From: Lentisphaera araneosa HTCC2155
GTDB taxonomy: Bacteria; Verrucomicrobiota; Lentisphaeria; Lentisphaerales; Lentisphaeraceae
NCBI RefSeq assembly: GCF_000170755.1
Contig: NZ_ABCK01000005.1
Span: forward strand, 124,001 to 188,000
Length of the DNA: 64,000 nt
Direction: 5' to 3'
Made by a program: the position numbers and the translations under genes. The notes beneath the pieces are model-generated. The model did no database searches and was not told the origin of the DNA. It saw only the letters and a program-made list of their open reading frames with translations. Shown one piece after another: positions 1-7,936 of this stretch (position 1 is the first letter of the stretch; each line of letters starts with the position of its first letter).

Positions 1-243
1 GTTGCGGTTTACTTACGGGTAGGGAAGAGCTTCACTGACCATGAAATCGCGGTAGTTGCAGGAATCTCACAACGCGGCGTGAAGACATTCCTTAAGATTT
101 ACGACGAGTTTAAGAATAAAGATATGTTCAAACATCGTCTGGATGAAATCCTGCTTACAGGAGATGAATACTATAAGGAAGTTGGCGAAAAAAAAGACTC
201 ACTACTGTCGAATCTATCAAATCCCGTATGGAGCAGAGCATGA
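1..243 (+). CDS. 3' end of a helix-turn-helix-like protein (partial)
   Basis: The reading frame is open from the first base and ends in TGA at 241-243, giving about 80 residues. The readable part contains a stretch like a helix-turn-helix (HEIAVVAGISQRGVKTFL), so a DNA-binding role is likely. Its 5' end lies outside the window. It overlaps the next gene by 16 bases, which points to translational coupling. The two together resemble the two-gene arrangement often seen for DUF1670 proteins. No function is claimed beyond probable DNA binding. Confidence 0.6.
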   Translation, partial: VAVYLRVGKSFTDHEIAVVAGISQRGVKTFLKIYDEFKNKDMFKHRLDEILLTGDEYYKEVGEKKDSLLSNLSNPVWSRA

Positions 244-1097
244 AGACGCATATTTCAGCGAATGAAGCAACTTACGGACCACAACAATATAAAACTTTTG
301 CTGGAGCTTTAACAGCTTTTTTCTCAGAGGAGTGTCCGCAACTGGGAGGAATGAGGACTCGGCAAGTTTTGAGCTCAACTATTATCTCTATGGTCAATAA
401 ATTCTATCCCGAAACTTCTCATTTAAAACAGGGTCAGACGCCATGGGTGACCACTGACAAAAATGCGACTAAATCATACGGAAAAAAGATCAATCAAACA
501 CCTTTAGTGAGTGTTATCCTAGATTTAGTACGAGCAGAAGATATTCAAGAGCGCAAAGACGGTAAGAAGCTCAGAGACATAAAAAAGGAAGCTGTTGCAA
601 GGATGCTCAAACAAAGTTATAAGCAAGGTGGCTGTATGACCTCGGTTGAATTAGCCATTCTTTTAAAGATCTCTCCACCAACTGTGGGTAAGTATATTAA
701 AGAATGGGAACTGGAACACAATGAGGTCTTACCTCGAAGAGGTTCAATACATGATATGGGGCCAACTCTCACGCACAAAAAAATTATAATTGAAAAACTT
801 TTCATAAAGAAACTCAGCGTTCAACAAGTAAGTCGTGAGACTTATCATTCATTCCAGGCTATCCAGCGTTATATCAGCAAATTTAAACAGGTTCTTATCT
901 GTTATAAGAAGGGCATGAATATCAATGAGATCGCCAAAGTTATTGGAAATACACCCCGGTTAATCAAAGAATATGAAGCTATCATCTTGGAGTACAAAGA
1001 CCGAGGGTTTGTTTTAGAGCAAATCATCAATACGGACGCAAAGGTGGACTCACAATACGAAACCATCGTCAATGACTTGAACTCTCAGAAAAACTAA
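228..1097 (+). CDS. DUF1670-like protein with several helix-turn-helix segments
   Basis: This 289-residue protein has at least two helix-turn-helix-like stretches: one around residues 140-165 (TSVELAILLKISPPTVGKYI) and one around 225-245 (MNINEIAKVIGNTPRLIKEY). Between them is the phrase SRETYHSFQAIQRYI, which I associate with the DUF1670 family; this rests on memory, not a search. Family function is unknown. The first ATG at 228 is followed by a second Met at codon 5 that lies at the stop codon of the upstream gene, so either could be the start. A mobile-element or regulatory role is possible but not shown. Confidence 0.6.
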   Translation: MEQSMKTHISANEATYGPQQYKTFAGALTAFFSEECPQLGGMRTRQVLSSTIISMVNKFYPETSHLKQGQTPWVTTDKNATKSYGKKINQTPLVSVILDLVRAEDIQERKDGKKLRDIKKEAVARMLKQSYKQGGCMTSVELAILLKISPPTVGKYIKEWELEHNEVLPRRGSIHDMGPTLTHKKIIIEKLFIKKLSVQQVSRETYHSFQAIQRYISKFKQVLICYKKGMNINEIAKVIGNTPRLIKEYEAIILEYKDRGFVLEQIINTDAKVDSQYETIVNDLNSQKN

Positions 1098-1126
1098 ATA
1101 TCTGTACGTAAGGGGACAAATACACC

Positions 1127-1381
1127 TCACGGACAAATGACCTTATTTACAGACTCCCCTTCATTAAATTTATCGACTAAGTCGTACTCTTCAGCACTAA
1201 ATGTTATTTCTACACCAGTGAACACATTTACCATTTCAGAGGTATTAGGTTCTTCATACTCAACAAGTAAAACACTCAAATCTTCTAGTTCTACATCTCG
1301 AGAGCCGATGAAGTACTCTACTCCAACGCTTACAATAAGTAAGCACAGAAAGGCTGAAAATATCTTAAAACACTTTTTCAT
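1127..1381 (-). CDS. Small protein with N-terminal signal or membrane segment
   Basis: This is an 84-residue frame with a basic start (MKKCFKIF) and a hydrophobic core of about 15 residues, as in a signal peptide or membrane anchor, followed by a strongly acidic domain. A purine-rich GAGAGGGG lies about 13 bases before the ATG, rather far for a ribosome binding site. A plus-strand frame (1137-1406) covers the same DNA but lacks such an ordered layout, so I prefer the minus-strand reading. No family is recognised. Confidence 0.4.
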   Translation of the reverse strand: MKKCFKIFSAFLCLLIVSVGVEYFIGSRDVELEDLSVLLVEYEEPNTSEMVNVFTGVEITFSAEEYDLVDKFNEGESVNKVICP

Positions 1382-1476
1382 ATTACTGTATGAACCCCTC
1401 TCATAATAGTTTTACCCTCTCGAAAAAATTGAATGCTAAAATATATTTAACTTAATGAATAAACAAGGGCCTTAGC

Positions 1477-2541
1477 GTGAAAGATAAAAAGAGAAAAATC
1501 ATCCATGTGGATATGGATTGTTTTTTTGCCGCTGTTGAAGTGCGCGACCAGCCCGAACTCAAAGGCAAAGCCGTTGCGGTTGGTGGAGCAGCAAAACGAC
1601 GCGGGGTTATTGCGGCTGCAAATTATGAAGCTCGTAACTTTGGTGTGCACTCGGCGCTCTCTACCGCCATTGCCTTACGACGTTGCCCTGAGCTTATCAT
1701 TGTTCGTCCTAACATGAGTAAATATAAAGAAGTGAGTACTGAAGTTTTTAAAATCTTTCGCAAGTACACTCACTTGGTCGAAGCCATTTCCCTGGATGAA
1801 GCTTTTTTAGATGTGAGTGAATGCCCTCTGCATCACGGTAGTGGTACGCTGATTGCCGAGGCCATAAAAAAAGACATCTATGCTAAAACGGGACTCCGCG
1901 CATCTGCGGGAATTGCCCCCAATAAATATTTAGCTAAAATTGCTTCTGATTGGATGAAGCCTGATGGAATCTACACGATCCCACCGGAAAATATCGAAAA
2001 ATTTGTACAACAATTACCCGTTAAAAAAATCTGGGGTGTAGGCAAGGAAACTCTTCGCGAACTGCGCAAATTTGGTCTAGAAACTTGTGCAGACTTACAA
2101 AAAATCTCTGTGAAAAATCTTGCCAAACTCATTGGAACGAATCGAGCCGAAGAACTCCTTGAACTGGCAAAAGGGATTGATAATCGCGAAGTCAAAGCCA
2201 ATCGTGAACGCAAATCCTACACGAGGGAAAGAACCTTTGATAGCGACTTGAGTCATGGCGAATGTTCTGATGCACTGAAAGTTATTTTTGACGAATGCAA
2301 AAAGAAACTCAAGGCTTACCTCGAAGAAAAACCTCAGTATAAAATCAAAACCTCAGTACTCAAAGTGAAATTTGCCGATTTCACTTCTACCACAGTTGAA
2401 TGCGGTGATTTGAATTTTGAATGGTCAGTTATCGAGAGCCTCTTAACGAAGGCCCTTGAGCGTAACCAATTACGCGTTCGCTTGATGGGCTGTGGCGTTA
2501 AATTTACCAAACACGACAGCGCCCAACCCGACTTATTTTAA
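1477..2541 (+). CDS. dinB: DNA polymerase IV (Y-family translesion polymerase)
   Basis: This 354-residue protein is a full-length Y-family polymerase that copies damaged template and extends mismatched ends. The N-terminus carries the metal-binding motif HVDMDCFFAAVE and the second acidic motif SLDEAFLDVS near residue 105, the two catalytic carboxylate sites of the palm. The KIWGVG/LRKFGLETCADL segment is the thumb helix-hairpin-helix region, and the C-terminal little-finger domain follows. The start is GTG. The gene ends four bases into the convergent reductase gene. I see no clear LexA box upstream, so SOS control is not supported. It has no C-terminal clamp-binding motif that I can name with certainty, although QPDLF at the end fits one. 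Confidence 0.95.
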   Translation: MKDKKRKIIHVDMDCFFAAVEVRDQPELKGKAVAVGGAAKRRGVIAAANYEARNFGVHSALSTAIALRRCPELIIVRPNMSKYKEVSTEVFKIFRKYTHLVEAISLDEAFLDVSECPLHHGSGTLIAEAIKKDIYAKTGLRASAGIAPNKYLAKIASDWMKPDGIYTIPPENIEKFVQQLPVKKIWGVGKETLRELRKFGLETCADLQKISVKNLAKLIGTNRAEELLELAKGIDNREVKANRERKSYTRERTFDSDLSHGECSDALKVIFDECKKKLKAYLEEKPQYKIKTSVLKVKFADFTSTTVECGDLNFEWSVIESLLTKALERNQLRVRLMGCGVKFTKHDSAQPDLF

Positions 2542-3524
2542 TTGTGTTTATCCACCACTACATCAGTCACTGGGAATGAACAACAAGCTAAGCGACGGCC
2601 CTCTGCCAATTCTTCATCAGTAAAAAAGTCTTCATTGACATGGCGAACTTCGCCTTCTTTCAACTGTACTTCACAGGAACCACAAATTCCCGATTTACAG
2701 GAGTGGCGTACACGAACTTTTTGACTATGCAAGAAATCGAGTAAACTCTGTTCTTTAGTATACTCATAATCTACACCCTTGTAATTAATATTGACTTTCC
2801 CAGAGAAACCGGAGTTCACTGGAGCTGCAACTAAAAAGAGTTCTTTGTGGAAATTGGATTTAGAGACCTTATTCGCCAGTGCGAGTTCTTCTAAATTCTT
2901 CATCATCGCATCGGGTCCACAAGTGTAAAATTCTGCTCGCTTAAAGATCACGCCTGTATCCTCGAGCAATTCTTTATTGACGCGACCGCGTTGACCTTGC
3001 CATTCTGGATCCTGATCACCACTGATAATGGGAACGTAAATCAAATTGGGGTGCGCAGCTGCTAAATCGAGTAGTTCCTGATGAAAAACTAAATCTTCTA
3101 AATGACGCGATGCGTAAAAGAAAAGGAGCTTGCGAGTATCTTTAATGGACAAGGCATATTTGAGCATAGATAAAACAGGAGTCACACCAATACCGCCTGC
3201 CACAAAAACACTCGTAAGCGCTGCTTGCTGTAAAGTAAACTTCCCTTCTGGTTCATCACAAAGGAGTTCATCACCGACTTTCACTTGCGTGTGCATCCAA
3301 GTTGAACCCAAACCACCCTCAATGAGTTTTACGGAAATTTCGTAAGAACCTGAATTAGTGGGGGAACTACTCAATGAATAAGGACGTAATACATCACCCT
3401 CTTCTCCTGTGTGTACAGTTAAATACTGACCCGCAAAATATTTTTTGTATTCTTCTAGTGGCTCTAGACAGAAAGTTTTAATTGTCGGGCAGTGTTCGAT
3501 GATTTCACTCACTCTTAAACGCAT
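2538..3524 (-). CDS. Ferredoxin-NADP reductase-type flavoprotein with C-terminal 2Fe-2S domain
   Basis: The 328-residue protein passes electrons between NAD(P)H, FAD and a 2Fe-2S centre. The FAD-binding motif RPYSLSSSP lies near residue 47, the NAD(P)-binding start VAGGIGVTPVLSML near 108, and CGPDAMM near 205. The C-terminal plant-type ferredoxin domain has CKSGICGSCEVQL and a fourth Cys near the end (LACCSFP). This order matches the Hcr / phenol-hydroxylase-reductase / vanillate-demethylase-reductase superfamily. No partner oxygenase or hybrid-cluster protein is next to it, so its electron acceptor is unknown. It converges on dinB with a 4-base overlap. Confidence 0.9.
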   Translation of the reverse strand: MRLRVSEIIEHCPTIKTFCLEPLEEYKKYFAGQYLTVHTGEEGDVLRPYSLSSSPTNSGSYEISVKLIEGGLGSTWMHTQVKVGDELLCDEPEGKFTLQQAALTSVFVAGGIGVTPVLSMLKYALSIKDTRKLLFFYASRHLEDLVFHQELLDLAAAHPNLIYVPIISGDQDPEWQGQRGRVNKELLEDTGVIFKRAEFYTCGPDAMMKNLEELALANKVSKSNFHKELFLVAAPVNSGFSGKVNINYKGVDYEYTKEQSLLDFLHSQKVRVRHSCKSGICGSCEVQLKEGEVRHVNEDFFTDEELAEGRRLACCSFPVTDVVVDKHN

Positions 3525-3710
3525 GATGTTTCCTTAATTTTAAACTCTTAAATTTTCTTCTTCATAAATTCTTCCTTTTTGTGCTCTTTTCAACCTCCAA
3601 AAAAGCACTAAGTAGAAATCAATTTAAGCTCTACTTGAATTGACTTTATCCGAGCTCAATCTAAAATAAGCTTTCACTAAGTTAGGCATCCTCGGGGAAC
3701 ACAGAAGTTA

Positions 3711-5630
3711 ATGGTCAATAAAGAAGATAAAGAAGCGGCGAAAAAAGTATTTCGCACCGTGAAAGGTTTGGTGAAAAACTTCTTTTCCAATGATGTCCGT
3801 TCGAATCAAGCCACTTCACCAAGTTCAAGCAAAGCACAAGAAGCCCTTGCGGAAGTCGCAAACTCAACTGAAGACACTGGCGAGAAACAAGAAAACAAGC
3901 CGTCTGAATCAGTTGCTCAAAAAAAACTGCCTTCTTATAGTGAACTCATTCAAAACTACAGAGACCGCCAAGAAAACTATGCACAGCACAGTGATCAAGC
4001 TCAAGTGGTCATCTCGCACTACCGTCAACTGATGCTCGAAAAACCTCAGCTTATGGCGCCTGACCCGACGATAAGCCTCGAGACTGTGACAAATGAAGTT
4101 ATTGAAGAAACACCAGTCGACATTGAAGTCGCTACTGAAGAAAGCCTTGACGAAGAAGTTCTCGTTAATGAACACCTCAGCAAACGCGAGAGCGATAGCC
4201 TGAATTACAAAGTCCCCGACCTTTCGTGCTTCATTAATTCAGAAGATTATGTCCATACGCCCGAAGAGTGGAAGCAAGGAACAATGGAGACCATTCAGGA
4301 CACTTTAGATAGCTTCCGTATTGACGCAGTGGTTCAACAACTCACTTGCGGACCTCGCATCGCGCGCATTGATGTTCGCCCAGCACCAGGCGTGAAAGTT
4401 TCTGATATCGCTCGCCTCAATAACAACTTCGCCATGGAACTTCATTCCCCCTCTATAAGAATTCTCGCGCCTGTTCCCGGCCAACCTTATGTGGGTCTCG
4501 AAATCCCTTCTCCCAATCCTAACCCTGTGGCGATTCGCGATTTATTTACTACTTCTACTTGGACACAATCAAACGCAGCTTTACCCCTCGTTTTAGGGAG
4601 AAATACTTCTGGCGAAGCGATCATACTTGACCTTGCCCGTGCGCCACATTTGCTGATAGCTGGCTCCACAGGCAGTGGTAAATCGGTCTGCATCAATACC
4701 ATACTCGCTTCTTTACTCAGTAAATTTTCTCCTGCTGAACTGGAGTTAATCTTAGTCGACCCCAAGGTCGTTGAACTCAGCGTCTACGGAACGGTGCCCC
4801 ATCTACTCATGCCCGTCGTTAACGACCCTAAAAAAGTTCCCGCTATCTTGCAATGGGTAATTGACGAAATGAAACGTCGCTACGCTGTCCTCGCCAGTGT
4901 GGGGTCACGTAATATCGCAGCCTTCAATTCTCGCAAAATCAAAGAAGATGAAGACCCAAACACTCCCCAGCGTTACCCCTACATGGTTATTGTAATCGAT
5001 GAACTCGCTGACATCATGATGAATGCTGGCAACGAAACCGAAACCTACTTAGCACAAATTGCCCAGCTCTCTCGTGCCGTTGGTATCCATACGATCATTG
5101 CCACGCAGCGTCCGAGTGTTGATGTCCTCACGGGTATTATCAAAGCGAACTATCCAACGAGAATCGCCTTCAAAGTAAGCTCTCAGATTGATTCACGAGT
5201 TATCCTCGATACGAAAGGTGCAGAATCCTTATTAGGCCAAGGCGACATGCTCTTCCGAGCTCCGGGTGGAGCTACAAGTGAACGCTTACAGGGTGCCTTA
5301 GTTCGAGACGAAGAAATTGAAGACTTAGTTAAGGAATGTTCCTCAGTCATCCAAGCCGACTTTGATAATGAACTTGCTCAGTTGCTCATGCGTCAAGCTC
5401 CAAAAGAAAAGGAGGGAACTCTTGAACCTCTTGAGATCGATGAAGATGATTCTCTGCTGCAACAAGCCATCGAAATCATTCGCCACGATCGCAAATCATC
5501 CATTTCCTACATTCAACGACGCTTACGCATTGGCTATAATCGGGCCGCAAGCATTGTCGAAGAACTTGAGTCTCGTGGCATCCTGGGTCCTCAAAAGCCT
5601 GGTGGCAAACGTGAAATCTTTTTGGATTAA
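3711..5630 (+). CDS. ftsK: FtsK/SpoIIIE-type DNA translocase lacking membrane segments
   Basis: This 639-residue ATP-driven DNA pump acts in chromosome segregation. After a charged, low-complexity N-terminus (about residues 1-170), the alpha/beta motor domain follows, with Walker A GSTGSGKSVCINT near residue 325 and Walker B YMVIVIDELADIMM near 425. The ATQRPSVDVLTG and KANYPTRIAFKVSS motifs are typical of FtsK. The last ~65 residues form the winged-helix gamma domain that reads orientation sequences (SSISYIQRRLRIGYNRAASI). No hydrophobic stretch long enough for a membrane span is present, whereas classic FtsK has four. It is probably soluble or tethered by a partner. Seven bases separate it from the next gene. 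Confidence 0.93.
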   Translation: MVNKEDKEAAKKVFRTVKGLVKNFFSNDVRSNQATSPSSSKAQEALAEVANSTEDTGEKQENKPSESVAQKKLPSYSELIQNYRDRQENYAQHSDQAQVVISHYRQLMLEKPQLMAPDPTISLETVTNEVIEETPVDIEVATEESLDEEVLVNEHLSKRESDSLNYKVPDLSCFINSEDYVHTPEEWKQGTMETIQDTLDSFRIDAVVQQLTCGPRIARIDVRPAPGVKVSDIARLNNNFAMELHSPSIRILAPVPGQPYVGLEIPSPNPNPVAIRDLFTTSTWTQSNAALPLVLGRNTSGEAIILDLARAPHLLIAGSTGSGKSVCINTILASLLSKFSPAELELILVDPKVVELSVYGTVPHLLMPVVNDPKKVPAILQWVIDEMKRRYAVLASVGSRNIAAFNSRKIKEDEDPNTPQRYPYMVIVIDELADIMMNAGNETETYLAQIAQLSRAVGIHTIIATQRPSVDVLTGIIKANYPTRIAFKVSSQIDSRVILDTKGAESLLGQGDMLFRAPGGATSERLQGALVRDEEIEDLVKECSSVIQADFDNELAQLLMRQAPKEKEGTLEPLEIDEDDSLLQQAIEIIRHDRKSSISYIQRRLRIGYNRAASIVEELESRGILGPQKPGGKREIFLD

Positions 5631-5637
5631 TTGACTT

Positions 5638-6873
5638 ATGCCTATTGATATCACAGCAGAGAAACTGATTAAAGAAATTAAGGACGACCTTCAGGGCACA
5701 CTTGATTCTCTTAAAGATGATTACATCCCAACGCGCATCCTACAGGATGCCTTTTACGACCACAATTGTCCTGAATTTGAATTCTTTTTAGCTTCCTTTG
5801 AAGATGCACCTTCGGCATTAATTGAAAAACTTTGTCAAAAAGAACTACAAGAAAACGCTGCCATTGCTCTCGCCTCTCATTCACGTTTGCCCGTTTCTGC
5901 CATGGTGAAAATTGCTCAAGAGAGTGAACTCAATAGTCAGAAAATTGCGCTCGCCGCAAACCCCGCAATTTCCCCTCAGGCAGCCAATGCTCTCGCTAAA
6001 GATACTTGCCCTAGTGTGCGGGCTACTTTAGCAGCCAACAAAGAAACTCCTTTACGGATTCGAGAATTTTTACACTACGACGAAACAGCTTTAGTAAGAC
6101 TTGCAGGTCTACAACGTTTTACCGATGAAGATGCCCTCAAAAGAGCTTGCTTTGACTTAGATGTTCAAGTTAAAATAAAGGCTATCTTAACGGGTCGTTA
6201 CGATGATGAATTCCTAGCTGTACTCGCACATTCTAATGATCATATCATACAAAGCACCTTACTTGAAAGAAAGAATTTAAGCCCACAAATTTTGCGCCCC
6301 ATGCTTTTTAGTCCCTACCTTGACGTGGCCAAGTGCTGCCTTGAACTCATGGAATTAGATTCTGCCGATCAAGCGGGGATACTCAGTTTTCACCCTCTCT
6401 TAATTGAGCAAATGCTAAAAACTCAAAAACTCTGCCCTCAAGTACTCGACGAATTTATTCACGGTGCCGAAAACGAGTCTTTAGAACTTTTGCTAGAAAC
6501 GCAAAACCTGGAATTAGAAACTCTGCTTAAACTTGCTGAAAATGCCAAAGCGAGTCTCGCCAAAAAACTCATTGAAATATCGGACAACAACGCCGACATC
6601 ATCCGTACACTTTCACGTGGCAACAAAGAAATTTTATATACCCTAGCGCTCTACGCCGAACTAACGCCACAACAAGTAGCGAACCTCTTTTCGGATAGTG
6701 ACCGCTTACTCATTTTTATTTTAGCAAAACGCGGCTTTCAATGCCCCGATTTACCCGGACTCATTGCTCAAGACTTGATCGATGACCCCATTCCGAGCAT
6801 TCGCGATTTTGCCTCGAGTTCCAAAGAACTCAGCCCCCATTCAACAACAACACAGGAGAATAACCATGGCTAA
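5638..6873 (+). CDS. HEAT/LRV-like helical repeat protein
   Basis: The 411-residue protein is built of recurring helical units with phrases such as LAANPAISPQAANALAKD, LAANKETPLRIREFL and TLLERKNLSPQILRPML. These resemble HEAT or leucine-rich-repeat-variant (DUF2336-like) arrays, which usually bind other proteins. There is no signal peptide or membrane span. It starts 7 bases after ftsK and overlaps the next gene by 8 bases, so it is probably co-translated with both. A scaffold role for the soluble FtsK is an inference from position only. Confidence 0.75.
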   Translation: MPIDITAEKLIKEIKDDLQGTLDSLKDDYIPTRILQDAFYDHNCPEFEFFLASFEDAPSALIEKLCQKELQENAAIALASHSRLPVSAMVKIAQESELNSQKIALAANPAISPQAANALAKDTCPSVRATLAANKETPLRIREFLHYDETALVRLAGLQRFTDEDALKRACFDLDVQVKIKAILTGRYDDEFLAVLAHSNDHIIQSTLLERKNLSPQILRPMLFSPYLDVAKCCLELMELDSADQAGILSFHPLLIEQMLKTQKLCPQVLDEFIHGAENESLELLLETQNLELETLLKLAENAKASLAKKLIEISDNNADIIRTLSRGNKEILYTLALYAELTPQQVANLFSDSDRLLIFILAKRGFQCPDLPGLIAQDLIDDPIPSIRDFASSSKELSPHSTTTQENNHG

Positions 6874-7234
6874 AAAAGCCCTCAGTTTCATTGACCTCGT
6901 CACTGGCGCCGACACCGACACACTGCGCGCCGCCTTAGAAGCCCGTAGTAAAATAGATGAATTACTCGTCTTACGCCACGAAGCTTACAGAAAAATTGCC
7001 GAACTCGAAGAACAAGTCAACAATGTCGTTGGCGATGAAGGAACCTTCGAATTTGATGCCCCTGAGTCTGATGTGGCTTTCGGTGGAAAATCCCCCAAGA
7101 AAAAAGCCCCCGCTAAAGCCAAGGCTACAGACACTGCTGCTTCAAAAGAGGAAGAAGAAATTCCAACTGAAGAGCTCGAATACGTCTCCGAAGATAGTGA
7201 AGAGAATCCTGATACAGAAGATAAAGCTAAGTAA
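6866..7234 (+). CDS. Small helical protein with Lys/Ala/Pro linker and acidic tail
   Basis: The start chosen is the ATG at 6866, preceded by AGGAG seven bases upstream and overlapping the stop of the previous gene (ATGGCTAA). A longer frame from 6782 has no such site. The 122-residue product has a predicted helix (residues ~20-50), then a histone-H1-like basic linker (PKKKAPAKAKA), then a very acidic C-terminus rich in Glu and Asp. No family is recognised. The next gene has the same helix-plus-lysine-linker design. DNA or nucleoid contact is a guess based on composition. Confidence 0.75.
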   Translation: MAKKALSFIDLVTGADTDTLRAALEARSKIDELLVLRHEAYRKIAELEEQVNNVVGDEGTFEFDAPESDVAFGGKSPKKKAPAKAKATDTAASKEEEEIPTEELEYVSEDSEENPDTEDKAK

Positions 7235-7253
7235 AAATAAGTCGTAACTATTT

Positions 7254-7643
7254 ATGAATCCCACTAACCACATAAAAGTCCAAGAATTGCTGCTCCAAAG
7301 GCAGGAACTCTTTGCGTCTATTTATGCTGCAGAAAGTGAGATAGCTGCTTTGACGGAAGGTAAACTTAAGATCCCTCCTGTTCCTGTTGATTTACCTTCC
7401 TCTAAAAAAGCACCCCCGAAGAAAAAAGCCTCTGCTAAAAAAGCTAAGGCAAAAACCCCCGCACTCCCTCACCGACAAGCCTTCTACTTAATCAAGAGTG
7501 GAGAAACTCGCGAGGAAATCTACGAGAGTCGCACCCTGCTTCTCGCTCGGCTCAAGCTCCAAGAAATCCCCATCAGTAGTGCTCATACAGCACATTATGT
7601 GAAAGGCGAAATTGAAATCCTTGACGATTTCTCTCCTTCCTAG
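7254..7643 (+). CDS. Small protein with Lys/Ala-rich linker, related in design to its upstream neighbour
   Basis: This 129-residue protein begins with a helix (KVQELLLQRQELFASIYAAE), followed by a basic linker (SKKAPPKKKASAKKAKAKT) and a C-terminal globular part with ESRTLLLARLKLQEI. Its first 75 residues parallel those of the preceding gene (SKIDELLVLRHEAYRKIAELE plus PKKKAPAKAKA), which suggests an old tandem duplication whose C-termini have diverged. It is the last gene of the ftsK cluster, 19 bases after its neighbour. Function is unknown. Confidence 0.7.
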   Translation: MNPTNHIKVQELLLQRQELFASIYAAESEIAALTEGKLKIPPVPVDLPSSKKAPPKKKASAKKAKAKTPALPHRQAFYLIKSGETREEIYESRTLLLARLKLQEIPISSAHTAHYVKGEIEILDDFSPS

Positions 7644-7900
7644 AATTTTTTTAGTATTGATTTCAATCACTCGAATGTGTAAACTAAGTCAAATCAATGA
7701 GTGCTTGTATGAATCAAATTAAATAGTGCGTGACCGAAAACCCAGTGTTTATGAGTTTGTTGATGATTTTAAGTTAATATAAAAATTCAAAATATGGTTA
7801 TACGTGTCGTGCAGTCATAGTATTATCATTTTTTTAAGGCCTAGGCGTCAGAACAAAGGCTTTTTTTCTATTTATTCACTAAGTCAAGGCAGGAGAAAGT

Positions 7901-7920
7901 ACGCCGTGAATGGCGTTTTT
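7901..7920 (+). terminator. Possible rho-independent terminator
   Basis: ACGCC and GGCGT form a 5-bp stem around a 6-base loop, followed by TTTTT. It lies about 260 bases after the ftsK cluster and 17 bases before the 3' end of the convergent transposase gene, so it could end plus-strand transcription. The 257 bases between 7644 and 7900 hold no gene that I can see. A transposon end probably lies there, but I could not find matching inverted repeats by eye. Confidence 0.45.
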
Positions 7921-7936
7921 ATTATTATGAAGAGCT

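Noticed and set aside
1137-1406. 89-residue plus-strand Ser/Thr-rich frame
   Set aside because: Its composition is what the opposite strand of an acidic protein would give; the minus-strand frame has a signal-like start.
1400-1476. LexA (SOS) box before dinB
   Set aside because: No convincing palindrome of LexA type could be seen, and the box is not known for this phylum.
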